Positions 17,114 to 25,224 of a DNA stretch of 64,000 nt are shown here, one piece after another; position 1 is the first letter of the stretch; each line of letters opens with the position of its first letter. The translations under genes were made by a program, and so were the position numbers. The stretch is from an uncultured Flavobacterium sp. (GTDB lineage: Bacteria > Bacteroidota > Bacteroidia > Flavobacteriales > Flavobacteriaceae), in NCBI RefSeq assembly GCF_951805225.1, contig NZ_OX638201.1, forward strand, positions 1,054,001 to 1,118,000, written 5' to 3'. Under the pieces are notes generated by a model that saw nothing but the letters and a program-made list of their open reading frames with translations, did no database searches and was not told where the DNA came from.

Positions 17114-17857
17114 TTATTTAAGAGCATAATTGATATAACCTCCGTCAACTACGATTTCAGTTCCCGAGATAAAACTCGCTGCATCTGAAGACAGGAATAA
17201 TACCGTTTTGGCTATTTCGCTCGGATCTCCTAATCTTTGAAGTGCGACAGCATTTGCAAGATATTCTTTTGCTTCAGCAGGAACGACGCTATCTAATCCT
17301 GGAGTTGCGATAGGCCCGGGACTAACAATGTTGACACGGATTTTTCGTTCTGCAAGTTCATTTGCTGCAATTTGAGCAATTTTATTCAATGCTCCTTTTG
17401 TGGCAGAATAAATACTGGTTGATAAATTTGCAGCGGTTGCGACCGTTGACGAAGTAAAAACAACCGATGCACCGTTTGCTAAATAAGGAAGTAATTTTTG
17501 CAGCGTAAAAAAGTGACCTTTAACATTGGTGTTAAACTGAGCGTCAAAATCGGCTTCTGTAACCTGATCAATTGTTGTGAATGTTCCAATTCCTGCATTT
17601 AGGAAAAGGACATTTAATTCTCTTTTAGTTTCTGAAAAAGCATTTACCAAAAGAGATATATCTGCCAAATTTGAAGTATCTGAAACTACAGTCGTCAATT
17701 TAGAACTGTTAATTTCGGTTGCTGCTTTTTGAAGATTTTCTTTATTTCTCCCTGTAATCCAAACGTTTGCGCCTGAATTTATAAATTCTTTAGCAGTTGC
17801 TAATCCAATTCCTGTAGTTCCGCCAATTATGATGACATTTTTGTTTGTGAAATCCAT
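17114..17857 (-). CDS. SDR family oxidoreductase
   Basis: A 247-residue classical short-chain dehydrogenase/reductase. The Rossmann motif GGTTGIG lies at 12-18, NAG at 87-89, the catalytic Ser near 136-137, and the YxxxK pair is Y150/K154. The C-terminal SPGPIATPG and SGTEIVVDGG segments complete the family. Residue R37 after the second strand (ITGRNKENL) suggests NADP(H) preference. It is divergent from an HxlR regulator 107 bases away, a common pairing in which the regulator represses the reductase and responds to electrophiles. The substrate is unknown. Confidence 0.92.
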   Translation of the reverse strand: MDFTNKNVIIIGGTTGIGLATAKEFINSGANVWITGRNKENLQKAATEINSSKLTTVVSDTSNLADISLLVNAFSETKRELNVLFLNAGIGTFTTIDQVTEADFDAQFNTNVKGHFFTLQKLLPYLANGASVVFTSSTVATAANLSTSIYSATKGALNKIAQIAANELAERKIRVNIVSPGPIATPGLDSVVPAEAKEYLANAVALQRLGDPSEIAKTVLFLSSDAASFISGTEIVVDGGYINYALK

Positions 17858-17885
17858 TTCTATGTAATTTTTAGTATTAATAGAG

Positions 17886-17893
17886 CAAAGTTA
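17886..17893 (-). promoter_or_regulatory. -7 promoter box of the SDR gene
   Basis: On the minus strand it reads TAACTTTG (TAnnTTTG), 29 bases from the SDR start codon. Confidence 0.5.
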
Positions 17894-17913
17894 GTACAGG
17901 TAAATTTATTTTA

Positions 17914-17961
17914 GTTACTTTGTAACGAAAAGTAACAGTAACATTTGAGTAACAAGGTAAC
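17914..17961. promoter_or_regulatory. GTAAC box cluster, likely HxlR operator
   Basis: Within 48 bases there are five GTAAC words (17922, 17932, 17938, 17949, 17957) and one inverted GTTAC (17914), the last making a GTTAC-TTT-GTAAC palindrome. The cluster fills the region between the divergent SDR and HxlR genes and runs up to the regulator's start codon at 17964, so binding would also block the regulator gene. Assignment to the HxlR protein is by position. Confidence 0.55.
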
Positions 17962-17963
17962 TT

Positions 17964-18317
17964 ATGGAAGAATATGAATGTCAAGTAGGACATAAAAAAG
18001 AGATTATGGCTGTCCACGATGCAATGGATGTGCTGAACGGAAAATGGAAAATTTCGATTATTTCCTCTATCTGTTATTATAACAAAAGAAGATTTTCTGA
18101 TATTTTAAGCGATGTTAGCGGTATTTCGAATAAAATGCTAAGTAAGGAATTAAAAGATCTGGAGATGAATCAACTCATAACCAGAACTGTTTTAGATACT
18201 CAACCTATAAGTGTTCAATATCAGCTAACAGATTATGGTATGACATTAAAAGAGATCATAAACAAACTTACTGCTTGGGGAATAGAACATCGAAAAATGA
18301 TTACAGGAAACAGATAA
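17964..18317 (+). CDS. HxlR-family winged helix regulator
   Basis: A 117-residue regulator with the HxlR arrangement: an N-terminal Cys (C6 in YECQVG), the LNGKWKISIISSI helix, the recognition region (SGISNKMLSKELKDLEMNQLITR) and the wing (PISVQYQLTDYG) followed by a C-terminal dimer helix. HxlR proteins bind DNA as dimers and many sense electrophiles or oxidants through the N-terminal Cys. The divergent SDR and the GTAAC cluster between the genes point to local regulation. Confidence 0.93.
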   Translation: MEEYECQVGHKKEIMAVHDAMDVLNGKWKISIISSICYYNKRRFSDILSDVSGISNKMLSKELKDLEMNQLITRTVLDTQPISVQYQLTDYGMTLKEIINKLTAWGIEHRKMITGNR

Positions 18318-18469
18318 AACTTCTTCTTCTTTTAAAGCATTTGAGTATTATTATCAATGATTTAGATTGTTGATAATCAGTATTTATACTGCTTTTACAT
18401 TCCAAAATATTTTTTAATTTTATAAGTATAAATCATACACTTATTAATCAAATATTAAATTACTTTATT

Positions 18470-19228
18470 ATGGAAAAAAGAATATTTATTATTGCTATTC
18501 TCATGATGGTGTCTTGCGGAAAAGAAACACCGTCATCACAAACACAAGTGCAAAATGATACTGTAAATACGGTGTCAATAAAAAAAGATCACATCTTAGT
18601 GACTGAACCTCTCACAGCAGAAGAACAGGCAAAACTAAAACCAATCGATGTGATTAATCGTTTAAAACAAGGAAATAAAGATTTTGTAGAAGATAATTTA
18701 ACCGTTCGAAATACTACTGAACGTGTTAGAAATGCTTCGTTAGGCCAGTTTCCTAAAGCGGTTGTATTATCCTGTCTCGATTCCCGCGTTCCGGTTGAAG
18801 ATGTATTTCATAGCGGTTTAGGCAATTTGTTTGTTGCCAGAGTTGCCGGAAATATTGTCAATGATGATATATTGGGAAGTCTTGAATATTCTTGTAAAGT
18901 TTCTGGCGCAAGAGTAGTCGTTGTATTAGGTCATGAATATTGCGGAGCAGTTATTTCAGCCATTAAAAATGTAAAACTTGGAAATATTACCACTTTATTG
19001 GATAAAATTCAGCCTGCAATAGCAATAGCTAAAAAAGATTTCAAAGGCGAACCTAAAGCCGAAAATGAGGAGTTTGTAGAAGCAGTTTGTGACGCAAATG
19101 TTTATCATTCGATAGCGGAAATTAGAGAAAGAAGTCCAATTTTGAAAGAGATGGAAAAAAAGGGCGAAATAATTATCTGCGGAGCTGTGTATAATATGAA
19201 AACGGGTAGAGTAGAATTTTTAAAATAA
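18470..19228 (+). CDS. Beta-class carbonic anhydrase, lipoprotein
   Basis: A 252-residue protein with a lipoprotein signal (MMVSC, Cys16) and a linker of about 40 residues before a complete beta-carbonic anhydrase domain. The zinc ligands are C102 (in SCLDSR, with D104/R106 as the catalytic dyad), H155 and C158 (GHEYCGAV). It should interconvert CO2 and bicarbonate. The lipobox places it on a membrane facing the periplasm, unlike the usual cytoplasmic enzymes, so it could serve CO2 capture or pH control at the cell envelope. It stands alone between an HxlR gene and an AraC gene. Confidence 0.93.
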   Translation: MEKRIFIIAILMMVSCGKETPSSQTQVQNDTVNTVSIKKDHILVTEPLTAEEQAKLKPIDVINRLKQGNKDFVEDNLTVRNTTERVRNASLGQFPKAVVLSCLDSRVPVEDVFHSGLGNLFVARVAGNIVNDDILGSLEYSCKVSGARVVVVLGHEYCGAVISAIKNVKLGNITTLLDKIQPAIAIAKKDFKGEPKAENEEFVEAVCDANVYHSIAEIRERSPILKEMEKKGEIIICGAVYNMKTGRVEFLK

Positions 19229-19248
19229 CGAATAATCTACCTCAATAT

Positions 19249-19350
19249 TGTCATTTCGACGGAGGAGAAATCTTCGCAAGTAACTCTGCAATCATAATCG
19301 ACAATCTTTGTCGAGCTTCTCGTGGAGATTTCTCCTCCGTCGAAATGACA
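19249..19350. repeat. 102-bp palindromic intergenic repeat, copy 1
   Basis: It begins TGTCATTTCGACGGAGGAGA and ends with the matching inverted arm ending CCGTCGAAATGACA. A second version, 103 bp with a different arm centre (CGAGGAACGAG in place of CGACGGAGGAG), lies at 48579-48681. Both share the outer TGTCATTTCGA, the ACTTGCGAAG/CTTCGCAAGT words and AGATTTCTC. Located between convergent genes. The arms can form a long hairpin that could end transcription in both directions. Confidence 0.8.
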
Positions 19351-19395
19351 AAATCTTCTCGATTTTGTGTCTTTAATATTATTAGAATGCCTATT

Positions 19396-20352
19396 TTACA
19401 ATTTACTATACTGTTTCGGTTTAACACCAATATGAGCAGCAAAGACTTTCGAAAAATGACTTAAATTCGTGAATCCTAATTTGTATCCAACATCAGAAAC
19501 AGATAAATCTCCTTGTTTTAAAAGTATTGCAGCTTCTTTCATTCTAAATTCCTGATAATAATTGAAAATACTATTCCCGAAAATCTGCTTGAATAAATTC
19601 TTCAGTTTGGTCGGACTCATATTTGCAGAAACGGCGAGATCATTAATCACAGGCGGAATACTTAGATTTTCAAGCATTTGCTGTTTTACTTTATAAATCT
19701 TCTCAACATCATTATTGTTTAAAGTATAAAGTTGTTTTGTATCTCGCTTTTCTAATTCAATTAATAATCGGCAAATCAGTTCTTCTGCTTTTATTCTTAG
19801 AAAAAGTAATTTGAACGTTTTAGAAATAGATTCTGATATAATTTCATTTACAATTTTTTCTAAAGAAGGATACATCATTTGTTCAAACAACAAAGGCTGT
19901 TTATTCTGTAGCAGATTATATAAAATTGTTGATTCTTCGGAAATTTCGAAAAGTTCACTCAAATAATCAGCATTTATCTCAATATTGATAGTCGCAGTAT
20001 TCGTATGAATTGGAATTACGGTATCGGTATTTAAACTGCTGGTTCCAATTAAAACTGACGGAAGCATTTTTGTTTTTGATTCTTCAGCTAAAGTTTCTGT
20101 TGCAGGAAATATATTCTGAAACTTAAAAAATAACGTCTTCTTTGAATGATCTATATCTATATTTTCGACAATTATATCTTCATTAAGTTCATAATTAGAA
20201 ATGATCATTCTGATATTGGTATTGAATCGAAAACCAATGCAATATCCTCTTCCAAACTTTTCAGGAATTTCCAGTTTCCAATCTTTTATTTCGGTACTCA
20301 ATAAATGAGCAAATGCTTTTAGAACATTTGGCACCGTTTGCTTTTGAATCAT
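19396..20352 (-). CDS. AraC-family transcriptional regulator
   Basis: A 318-residue regulator with an unrecognised N-terminal sensing half (1 to about 215) and a C-terminal double helix-turn-helix (about 225-318): first helix pair PPVINDLAVSANMSPTKLKNLFKQIFG, second DLSVSDVGYKLGFTNLSHFSKVFAAHIGVKPKQY, the standard AraC signature. It is divergent from an MFS exporter (start 20450, 97 bases apart), so control of that pump is the simplest reading. The ligand is unknown. Confidence 0.9.
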   Translation of the reverse strand: MIQKQTVPNVLKAFAHLLSTEIKDWKLEIPEKFGRGYCIGFRFNTNIRMIISNYELNEDIIVENIDIDHSKKTLFFKFQNIFPATETLAEESKTKMLPSVLIGTSSLNTDTVIPIHTNTATINIEINADYLSELFEISEESTILYNLLQNKQPLLFEQMMYPSLEKIVNEIISESISKTFKLLFLRIKAEELICRLLIELEKRDTKQLYTLNNNDVEKIYKVKQQMLENLSIPPVINDLAVSANMSPTKLKNLFKQIFGNSIFNYYQEFRMKEAAILLKQGDLSVSDVGYKLGFTNLSHFSKVFAAHIGVKPKQYSKL

Positions 20353-20413
20353 AAAATGTCTTTTACGGCTATTTTTATGCCTAATTAGATTATTTTAACT
20401 CTAATATACGGAA

Positions 20414-20421
20414 TAAATTTG
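20414..20421 (+). promoter_or_regulatory. -7 promoter box of the MFS gene
   Basis: TAAATTTG (TAnnTTTG) ends 29 bases before the MFS start codon, in the region shared with the divergent AraC gene. Confidence 0.5.
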
Positions 20422-20449
20422 TGCCATAATTGAAAAAGTATTTAAAATC

Positions 20450-21637
20450 ATGAAATCTAAGAAATATAAATTGTGGATTATTATCGGAATCGTTCTTTTG
20501 AATTCCATTGGGTTTTCTATTGTATTGCCGCTTCTGCCTTTTTTGATAAGCAAGTATTTACCGTCTCAACAAGTAGTTTTAGGCATGAGTTTACTGATGT
20601 CAATTTTCGCTGTTTGTTCTTTTTTTTCGGCACCGGTTTTTGGAGCATTAAGTGACAGATACGGAAGAAAAAATATCCTTTTGATAAGTTTGCTTGGTTC
20701 CGTAATTGGCTATGTTTTGTTTGGAATTGGCGGCGCATTATGGATTCTGTTTTTGGGAAGAATAATCGACGGACTTACAGCAGGGAATATCAGTATTTTA
20801 TTCGCTTATATAGCTGATACAACTGAACCAAGCGAAAGAGCGAAATGGTTTGGATATATTGGAGCCGTTATGGGAATAGGAAAAATAGGCGGACCTGCAT
20901 TGGGCGGTTTATTAGGAAGTATTTCGATTGGATTACCATTTTTTATAACTGCAGCGTTGATATTTCTTTCGGGAATGGCGGTTTATTTTCTATTGCCTGA
21001 ATCATTGGCTGCTGAAAAACGAACCAAACATTTATCGGTTTCGAGTTTCAATACTTTCTCTCATTTTAATGAAATTTTCAAACTAAAAGGACTGAAACCT
21101 TTATTGATTTTGGGAGTTTTATTCTATATCGGTTTAAGTATTTTTCAGTTTAATTTTACCCTTTTCTTAAAAGACATTTACCAATGGACTCCCGGATTTA
21201 TTGGCGGAATCTTAACTTTTGTTGGTATTTGTGATATTCTTACCAGAGCGGTTTTATTGCCTTGGTTATTGAAACATTTCAACGAGAAAAATATCGGAAT
21301 CGTGGGTTTGATTATTTTGGGAATTGGTTTAGGATTAATTCTGTTAAGCGTTTATGTACATTCGACAGTGCTTATTTCGCTTGCGGTAATCTGTATTATT
21401 TCGGGCGAAGGATTATTTGATCCAACATACAATGGCAAATTATCGCAATCTGTAAAAGAAAGTAAACAAGGGAAATTACAAGGCGTAAACCAAAGTTTGC
21501 AATCGGCGATTAATGTGTTTATTCCTTTGTTGGCGGCGGCTATTTATTATTATAGTCCAAGTATATTGTATGCAACTGCGGCATTTATTGTGCTCTTGGC
21601 AGTAATGATGTATGCGAAATATAAACCTAAAAATTAA
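20450..21637 (+). CDS. MFS transporter, TetA-like drug/metabolite exporter
   Basis: A 395-residue protein with about 12 hydrophobic segments, the normal MFS length. Between TM2 and TM3 it has motif A (GALSDRYGRKNILL), and in TM5 a motif-C-like GAVMGIGKIGGPALGGLLG stretch, which is characteristic of proton-driven antiporters of the DHA1/TetA type. It should export a small molecule or drug. Divergent from an AraC regulator and convergent with another AraC gene 10 bases downstream. Specificity cannot be read from sequence. Confidence 0.88.
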   Translation: MKSKKYKLWIIIGIVLLNSIGFSIVLPLLPFLISKYLPSQQVVLGMSLLMSIFAVCSFFSAPVFGALSDRYGRKNILLISLLGSVIGYVLFGIGGALWILFLGRIIDGLTAGNISILFAYIADTTEPSERAKWFGYIGAVMGIGKIGGPALGGLLGSISIGLPFFITAALIFLSGMAVYFLLPESLAAEKRTKHLSVSSFNTFSHFNEIFKLKGLKPLLILGVLFYIGLSIFQFNFTLFLKDIYQWTPGFIGGILTFVGICDILTRAVLLPWLLKHFNEKNIGIVGLIILGIGLGLILLSVYVHSTVLISLAVICIISGEGLFDPTYNGKLSQSVKESKQGKLQGVNQSLQSAINVFIPLLAAAIYYYSPSILYATAAFIVLLAVMMYAKYKPKN

Positions 21638-21647
21638 TCAGGAAAAA

Positions 21648-22529
21648 TTAGCTTAAAGCTGCTCGGTTAAAACCTATTGTATCTCTGTACAATTGTGGTG
21701 AAATATCAGTTTTACCTTTAAATACACGGCTAAAATAATATTCATCATCATAACCAAGTTCGTAAGCAATCTGTTTTACGGTTTTGTTTGTGAGATATAA
21801 TTCTCTTTTTGCTTCGACAATGATTCTTTCGGTTATCAAATCAGAAAGTGTCATGTTGAAGTGATTTTTTGCTGCTCGCGCAAGAACAACAGGCGTTACA
21901 TGCAACATATCGGCATATTCGCTTGCAGAATGTTTAGTTCTGAAATTATCCTCGATTGCATTCCTTAAGTTTTGTATAATGAGCAATTGTTTGTCATTAC
22001 GAACTTCATCATTAACAGTTTGTTGTTCGAGTTTTATTCTGGTCGCGAGGACTAAGAATATTTTCAGATAAGAAACCAAAACCTCATCTTTTCTTAAAGC
22101 TTCCATTTTCAATTCGGCGATAATTTCTCCAACGATGTTCAGCAAAGTTTGTTTGTTGTTTTGATCCAGAAGTATAAAAGGTTGCTGATAGATATTATTG
22201 AACAAAATACCATTTGCAGCGATCTCTTTATGATTTCTGTATATGCAGAAGAAATCATGATGAAACTGGATCGAAATACCTGTCAAAACTCCTTCTGAAG
22301 CCAACATGAAAGGCTGATAAGGATAAAAAGCAAACAGCGTATTTTCTTTAAAACTATATTCGGAAAGATCAACTTTTGCTAATCCTTCGCCTGACGTAAT
22401 AAGAATCAACGTAAAGTAATTATTGCGCTGAATATGATCGAAATAACTACTGTTATCAAATTCAAATACTTTGAATGATAAGTTGCCATTTTGCTGATTA
22501 ACGAGCGTATATACAGATTGTGATAACAT
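21648..22529 (-). CDS. AraC-family transcriptional regulator
   Basis: A 293-residue regulator with an N-terminal cupin-like effector domain (about 20-130, with FTLILITSGEGLAKVDL and LFAFYPYQPFML strands) and a C-terminal AraC double HTH (about 190-290: HSASEYADMLHVTPVVLARAAKNHF and KTVKQIAYELGYDDEYYFSRVFKG). Its start codon lies six bases after the stop of the deaminase gene on the same strand, so the two are probably co-transcribed. The regulated genes are not evident. Confidence 0.9.
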   Translation of the reverse strand: MLSQSVYTLVNQQNGNLSFKVFEFDNSSYFDHIQRNNYFTLILITSGEGLAKVDLSEYSFKENTLFAFYPYQPFMLASEGVLTGISIQFHHDFFCIYRNHKEIAANGILFNNIYQQPFILLDQNNKQTLLNIVGEIIAELKMEALRKDEVLVSYLKIFLVLATRIKLEQQTVNDEVRNDKQLLIIQNLRNAIEDNFRTKHSASEYADMLHVTPVVLARAAKNHFNMTLSDLITERIIVEAKRELYLTNKTVKQIAYELGYDDEYYFSRVFKGKTDISPQLYRDTIGFNRAALS

Positions 22530-22535
22530 AACGAT

Positions 22536-23003
22536 TCACGATTTGTTTAATAATTCTAAAAATTGAGCATTAAGAACATTACATTCTTCGATGCAAATAT
22601 CGCCGATTATTTTGGGTTTAATTCCCCATTTCGGTACATCTTCAGCCGCCAAAACATTGTATTTCGATGTAAAACCTCCAATATAAGGAACGCTTGTGCC
22701 ATAAACAATTTCAGGTATTTTATGATGGCGTATCATATAAGAACACATAATGCAAGGTTCGTGTGTTGTGTACATACTTGCCAAATGCAGTTTATCCGAA
22801 TATCCATTTTTGAGAGCATCTCTAATCGCCATTATTTCAGCATGATTGGTAATATCTCCGGTTGATTTTCCTGATTCGATACCTGTACCAATAACTTTTT
22901 CATCTAAAACAATAATTGCTCCCACTGGCGGATTACCTTCTGCCAAAGCAGTTTTGGCTAGATCCAAACATTGATGCATATAATCTTGAAATTCCTTTTG
23001 CAT
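22536..23003 (-). CDS. Nucleoside/guanine deaminase-like CDA-fold enzyme
   Basis: A 155-residue zinc deaminase of the cytidine/deoxycytidylate-deaminase fold. The zinc motif is H54-A-E56 (NHAEIMAI) and P83-C84-xx-C87 (EPCIMC), with the PVGAIIV strand before it. Length and the HAE/PCxxC form fit guanine deaminase, tRNA-adenosine deaminase or a general nucleoside deaminase; I cannot choose between them. It is the first gene of a probable two-gene unit with the AraC regulator. Confidence 0.88.
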   Translation of the reverse strand: MQKEFQDYMHQCLDLAKTALAEGNPPVGAIIVLDEKVIGTGIESGKSTGDITNHAEIMAIRDALKNGYSDKLHLASMYTTHEPCIMCSYMIRHHKIPEIVYGTSVPYIGGFTSKYNVLAAEDVPKWGIKPKIIGDICIEECNVLNAQFLELLNKS

Positions 23004-23056
23004 AATTTATAATTTAAAGGTCATTTACGTTTGATTTTATAAAGGTATATTTTTTT

Positions 23057-23195
23057 AACACATAGAAACATAGCTTTTGTTTACTAAAACAAGGCGTTTC
23101 ACTTAATCTAAATACACATAGTAAGCTTTATGTGAAAGAAATGTATTTCTTTTTGTCTCCTTTTGTTGCACATAAAATCTATGTTTCTATGTGTT
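23057..23195 (+). repeat. ~140-bp palindromic element, copy 1
   Basis: Outer inverted repeats of 17 bp: AACACATAGAAACATAG at 23057-23073 and its complement at 23179-23195. The word AAGGCGTTTCACT starts 34 bases in (23091-23103). Other copies: 25060-25202 (inverted) and 33059-33195 (same orientation). It lies 54 bases upstream of the deaminase start codon, in non-coding DNA. Confidence 0.85.
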
Positions 23196-23213
23196 TAACA
23201 TTTTTTGCATGAT

Positions 23214-23251
23214 TAAAAACTGCCCTCTCAGTAAATAAGAGGACAGTTTAA
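23214..23251 (-). terminator. Terminator of the DsrE-like gene
   Basis: Read on the minus strand, AAACTGTCCTCT pairs with AGAGGGCAGTTT (one mismatch) and is followed by a short T run, just past the stop at 23260. Confidence 0.7.
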
Positions 23252-23259
23252 AAATTGAA

Positions 23260-23625
23260 TTAGAAAATTAAAATTTCGTAACCTTCTTTTCTAAGGTTCA
23301 CAAAACTTGGTAAACCCGGAGTTCCAGGAACTGCATTATCGTTCAATAATTCATAACCCGAAACTTCGGTACCAAATACGGCAACACAACCTTTAGAAAG
23401 ACCATGAACGTGATCTTTTACTTCGTTATAAAGAGCATTAACCGGATGCTCAGGTTTTTCTAATTGTTCAGGCCATCTGATTCCTGCGCCCTGAAAAATA
23501 ATTTTTACATCTTCACCTTCGTGTTTAAATTCATATGCCGATGCTAAAGCATTGAATACACGTCCTAACGCTTCTTCTGAACCCGCTTTTGGATCAGAAA
23601 GAATAATAATAGCTGTTTTTTTCAT
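23260..23625 (-). CDS. DsrE-family protein
   Basis: I use the ATG at 23625, giving 121 residues starting MKKTAIIILSDP; an upstream ATG at 23646 adds seven unlikely residues. The protein has the DsrE/F-like pattern: a first strand (AIIILSD), a glycine-rich turn, a helix EALGRVFNALASAYEF, and a strand DVKIIFQGAGI, ending with a GYEILIF strand. DsrE-like proteins are small cytoplasmic proteins, some moving sulfur; here the usual Cys near residue 78 is present (GCVAVFG), but a sulfur role is unproven. It stands alone with its own terminator. Confidence 0.75.
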   Translation of the reverse strand: MKKTAIIILSDPKAGSEEALGRVFNALASAYEFKHEGEDVKIIFQGAGIRWPEQLEKPEHPVNALYNEVKDHVHGLSKGCVAVFGTEVSGYELLNDNAVPGTPGLPSFVNLRKEGYEILIF

Positions 23626-23916
23626 TTGATTAATTTTTATTAACAAGGCAAAGATCTGGCAGCAATTGTCGCCAAAGAATGGATGAAATTTACTTTATGA
23701 TGGAGAATTTTTTCATCATCAGATTTTCTATTAAATAATGTTATAAGTAGGATTATGAAACTTTAAAAAATAAAGAATCAGTCAGAATAAGACTTTGAAA
23801 GATCAGGTTCAAAACGTCCATTATAAAGTAAAAATCATCCATTTCTTCCGAAGTAATCTCTGAGCAACTTTGCATCAGATTATAATTCACATAAGTAGAA
23901 CTTAAAAAATAATAAT

Positions 23917-25005
23917 ATGTCTGTTTCTGATTTATTTAAACCGCTTACGCTGCTGCATGGTCCGGCAATGAGAAATCGTTTCATGTTGGCGCCGTTAACG
24001 AGTCAGCAAAGTGATTTTGATGGCACAGCATCTGAATACGACCAATATTGGATGGAACAACTTGCACAAGGCGGCTACGGATTAATTCAAACGAGCGCTT
24101 CAACTGTCGAAGCGGGAGGTATTGCGTTTGAGCGTCAATTAGGAATTCATAGCGACGATCATTTATTTGGTTTAACCAAAATGGCAACTTCTATTCGAAA
24201 TGGAGGCGGATTATCAGCTGTACAATTACATCACGCCGGACATCGCGCCAAACCTTCAATAGGAGGGATTCCAGCGCCGGCTTCGGGCAAAACAGTAGAA
24301 GGAATCAAAGCCATTACAACCGAAGAAGTTGAACGCATACGCGAAAGTTTTATCGCTGCTGCAAAAAGGGCTCAACTGGCAGGATTTGACGGAATTTCAG
24401 TTCATGGCGCTTTCGGATGGATCCTTTCCGAATTTATGTCTCCAAATTTGAACGATCGTACCGATAAATATGGCGGAAGTCTGGAGAATCGCGCTCGTTT
24501 TACAATTGAAGTTATTGAAGGAATTCGGGAAGCTTGCGGTCCTGATTTTCAAATAGGATGGAGGTTATCGATTGAACGATACGGATTACTTTTAGAGGAA
24601 TTACGCGAAGTTACCGCTGAAATTTTTGATCGGGAATTAATCGATTATTTAGATTTAGCTTTATGGGATTCGGCTCAAATCGTTCGTGACGGAACTTTTA
24701 AAGGAAAAACAATGTTGAGCGTTTTTACCGAACTTCCCCGTAAGGGAGTACGTTTAGGCGCGGCAGGAAAAATTATGAGTGCGCAACGTGCCGGAGAACT
24801 TCTGGATGAAGGTTGTGATTTTGTACTTATTGCTCGTGCAGCCATTCTTCAGCGTGATTTTCCTCTTCAGGTAAAAGCAAACCCAATGTATGATAGTCCG
24901 CAGTTGCCTGTAATGGCAGATTATTTGCGTCAGGGCGGATTAAGTGAACGTTTTATTGATACCATGCGTGGATGGCAGACTTTTGTGAAAGCAGGTTCGT
25001 TATAA
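23917..25005 (+). CDS. NADH:flavin oxidoreductase (Old Yellow Enzyme family)
   Basis: A 362-residue TIM-barrel flavoprotein. Recognisable parts: the N-terminal RNRFMLAPLTS strand, VQLHHAGHRAK, the active-site HGAFGWILSEFMSP (family pattern HgAxGYLxxqFLSP), NDRTDKYGGSLENRARF, and the FMN phosphate-binding end (AAGKIMSAQRAGELLDEGCDFVLIARA). It should reduce activated C=C bonds or related substrates with NAD(P)H. Single gene flanked by palindromic repeat copies 1 and 2 together with the DsrE gene, and followed by its own terminator. Confidence 0.92.
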   Translation: MSVSDLFKPLTLLHGPAMRNRFMLAPLTSQQSDFDGTASEYDQYWMEQLAQGGYGLIQTSASTVEAGGIAFERQLGIHSDDHLFGLTKMATSIRNGGGLSAVQLHHAGHRAKPSIGGIPAPASGKTVEGIKAITTEEVERIRESFIAAAKRAQLAGFDGISVHGAFGWILSEFMSPNLNDRTDKYGGSLENRARFTIEVIEGIREACGPDFQIGWRLSIERYGLLLEELREVTAEIFDRELIDYLDLALWDSAQIVRDGTFKGKTMLSVFTELPRKGVRLGAAGKIMSAQRAGELLDEGCDFVLIARAAILQRDFPLQVKANPMYDSPQLPVMADYLRQGGLSERFIDTMRGWQTFVKAGSL

Positions 25006-25042
25006 AAAAAATCCCATTTCAGAAGAAATGGGATTTTAATTT
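25003..25042 (+). terminator. Terminator after the OYE-family gene
   Basis: AAAATCCCATTTC-AGAA-GAAATGGGATTTT, a perfect stem with a T-rich tail directly after the stop codon. Confidence 0.92.
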
Positions 25043-25059
25043 TGCTATTAAATATATCT

Positions 25060-25202
25060 AACACATAGAAACATAGATTTTTTTAGCTAAAAAGAATACA
25101 AAAAGAAATACATTTCTTTCACATAGTCCCGAAGCTTCGGGATCTATTTTAAATAAGTGAAACGCCTTTTTTGAAGGGCCAAAATCTATGTTTCTATGTG
25201 TT
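25060..25202 (-). repeat. ~140-bp palindromic element, copy 2 (inverted)
   Basis: The same 17-bp outer arms as copies 1 and 3 (25060-25076 and 25186-25202). The internal word appears as its complement (AGTGAAACGCCTT, 25156-25168), again 34 bases from the outer end, so this copy is inverted relative to the others. It also contains a TCCCGAAGCTTCGGGA palindrome. It ends 22 bases from the PL14-like gene stop. Confidence 0.85.
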
Positions 25203-25224
25203 AAAATGTTATTATTATATAAAA

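Noticed and set aside
22563..22865. 100-codon + frame opposite the deaminase
   Set aside because: The minus-strand deaminase has intact zinc motifs; the + frame has no recognisable features.
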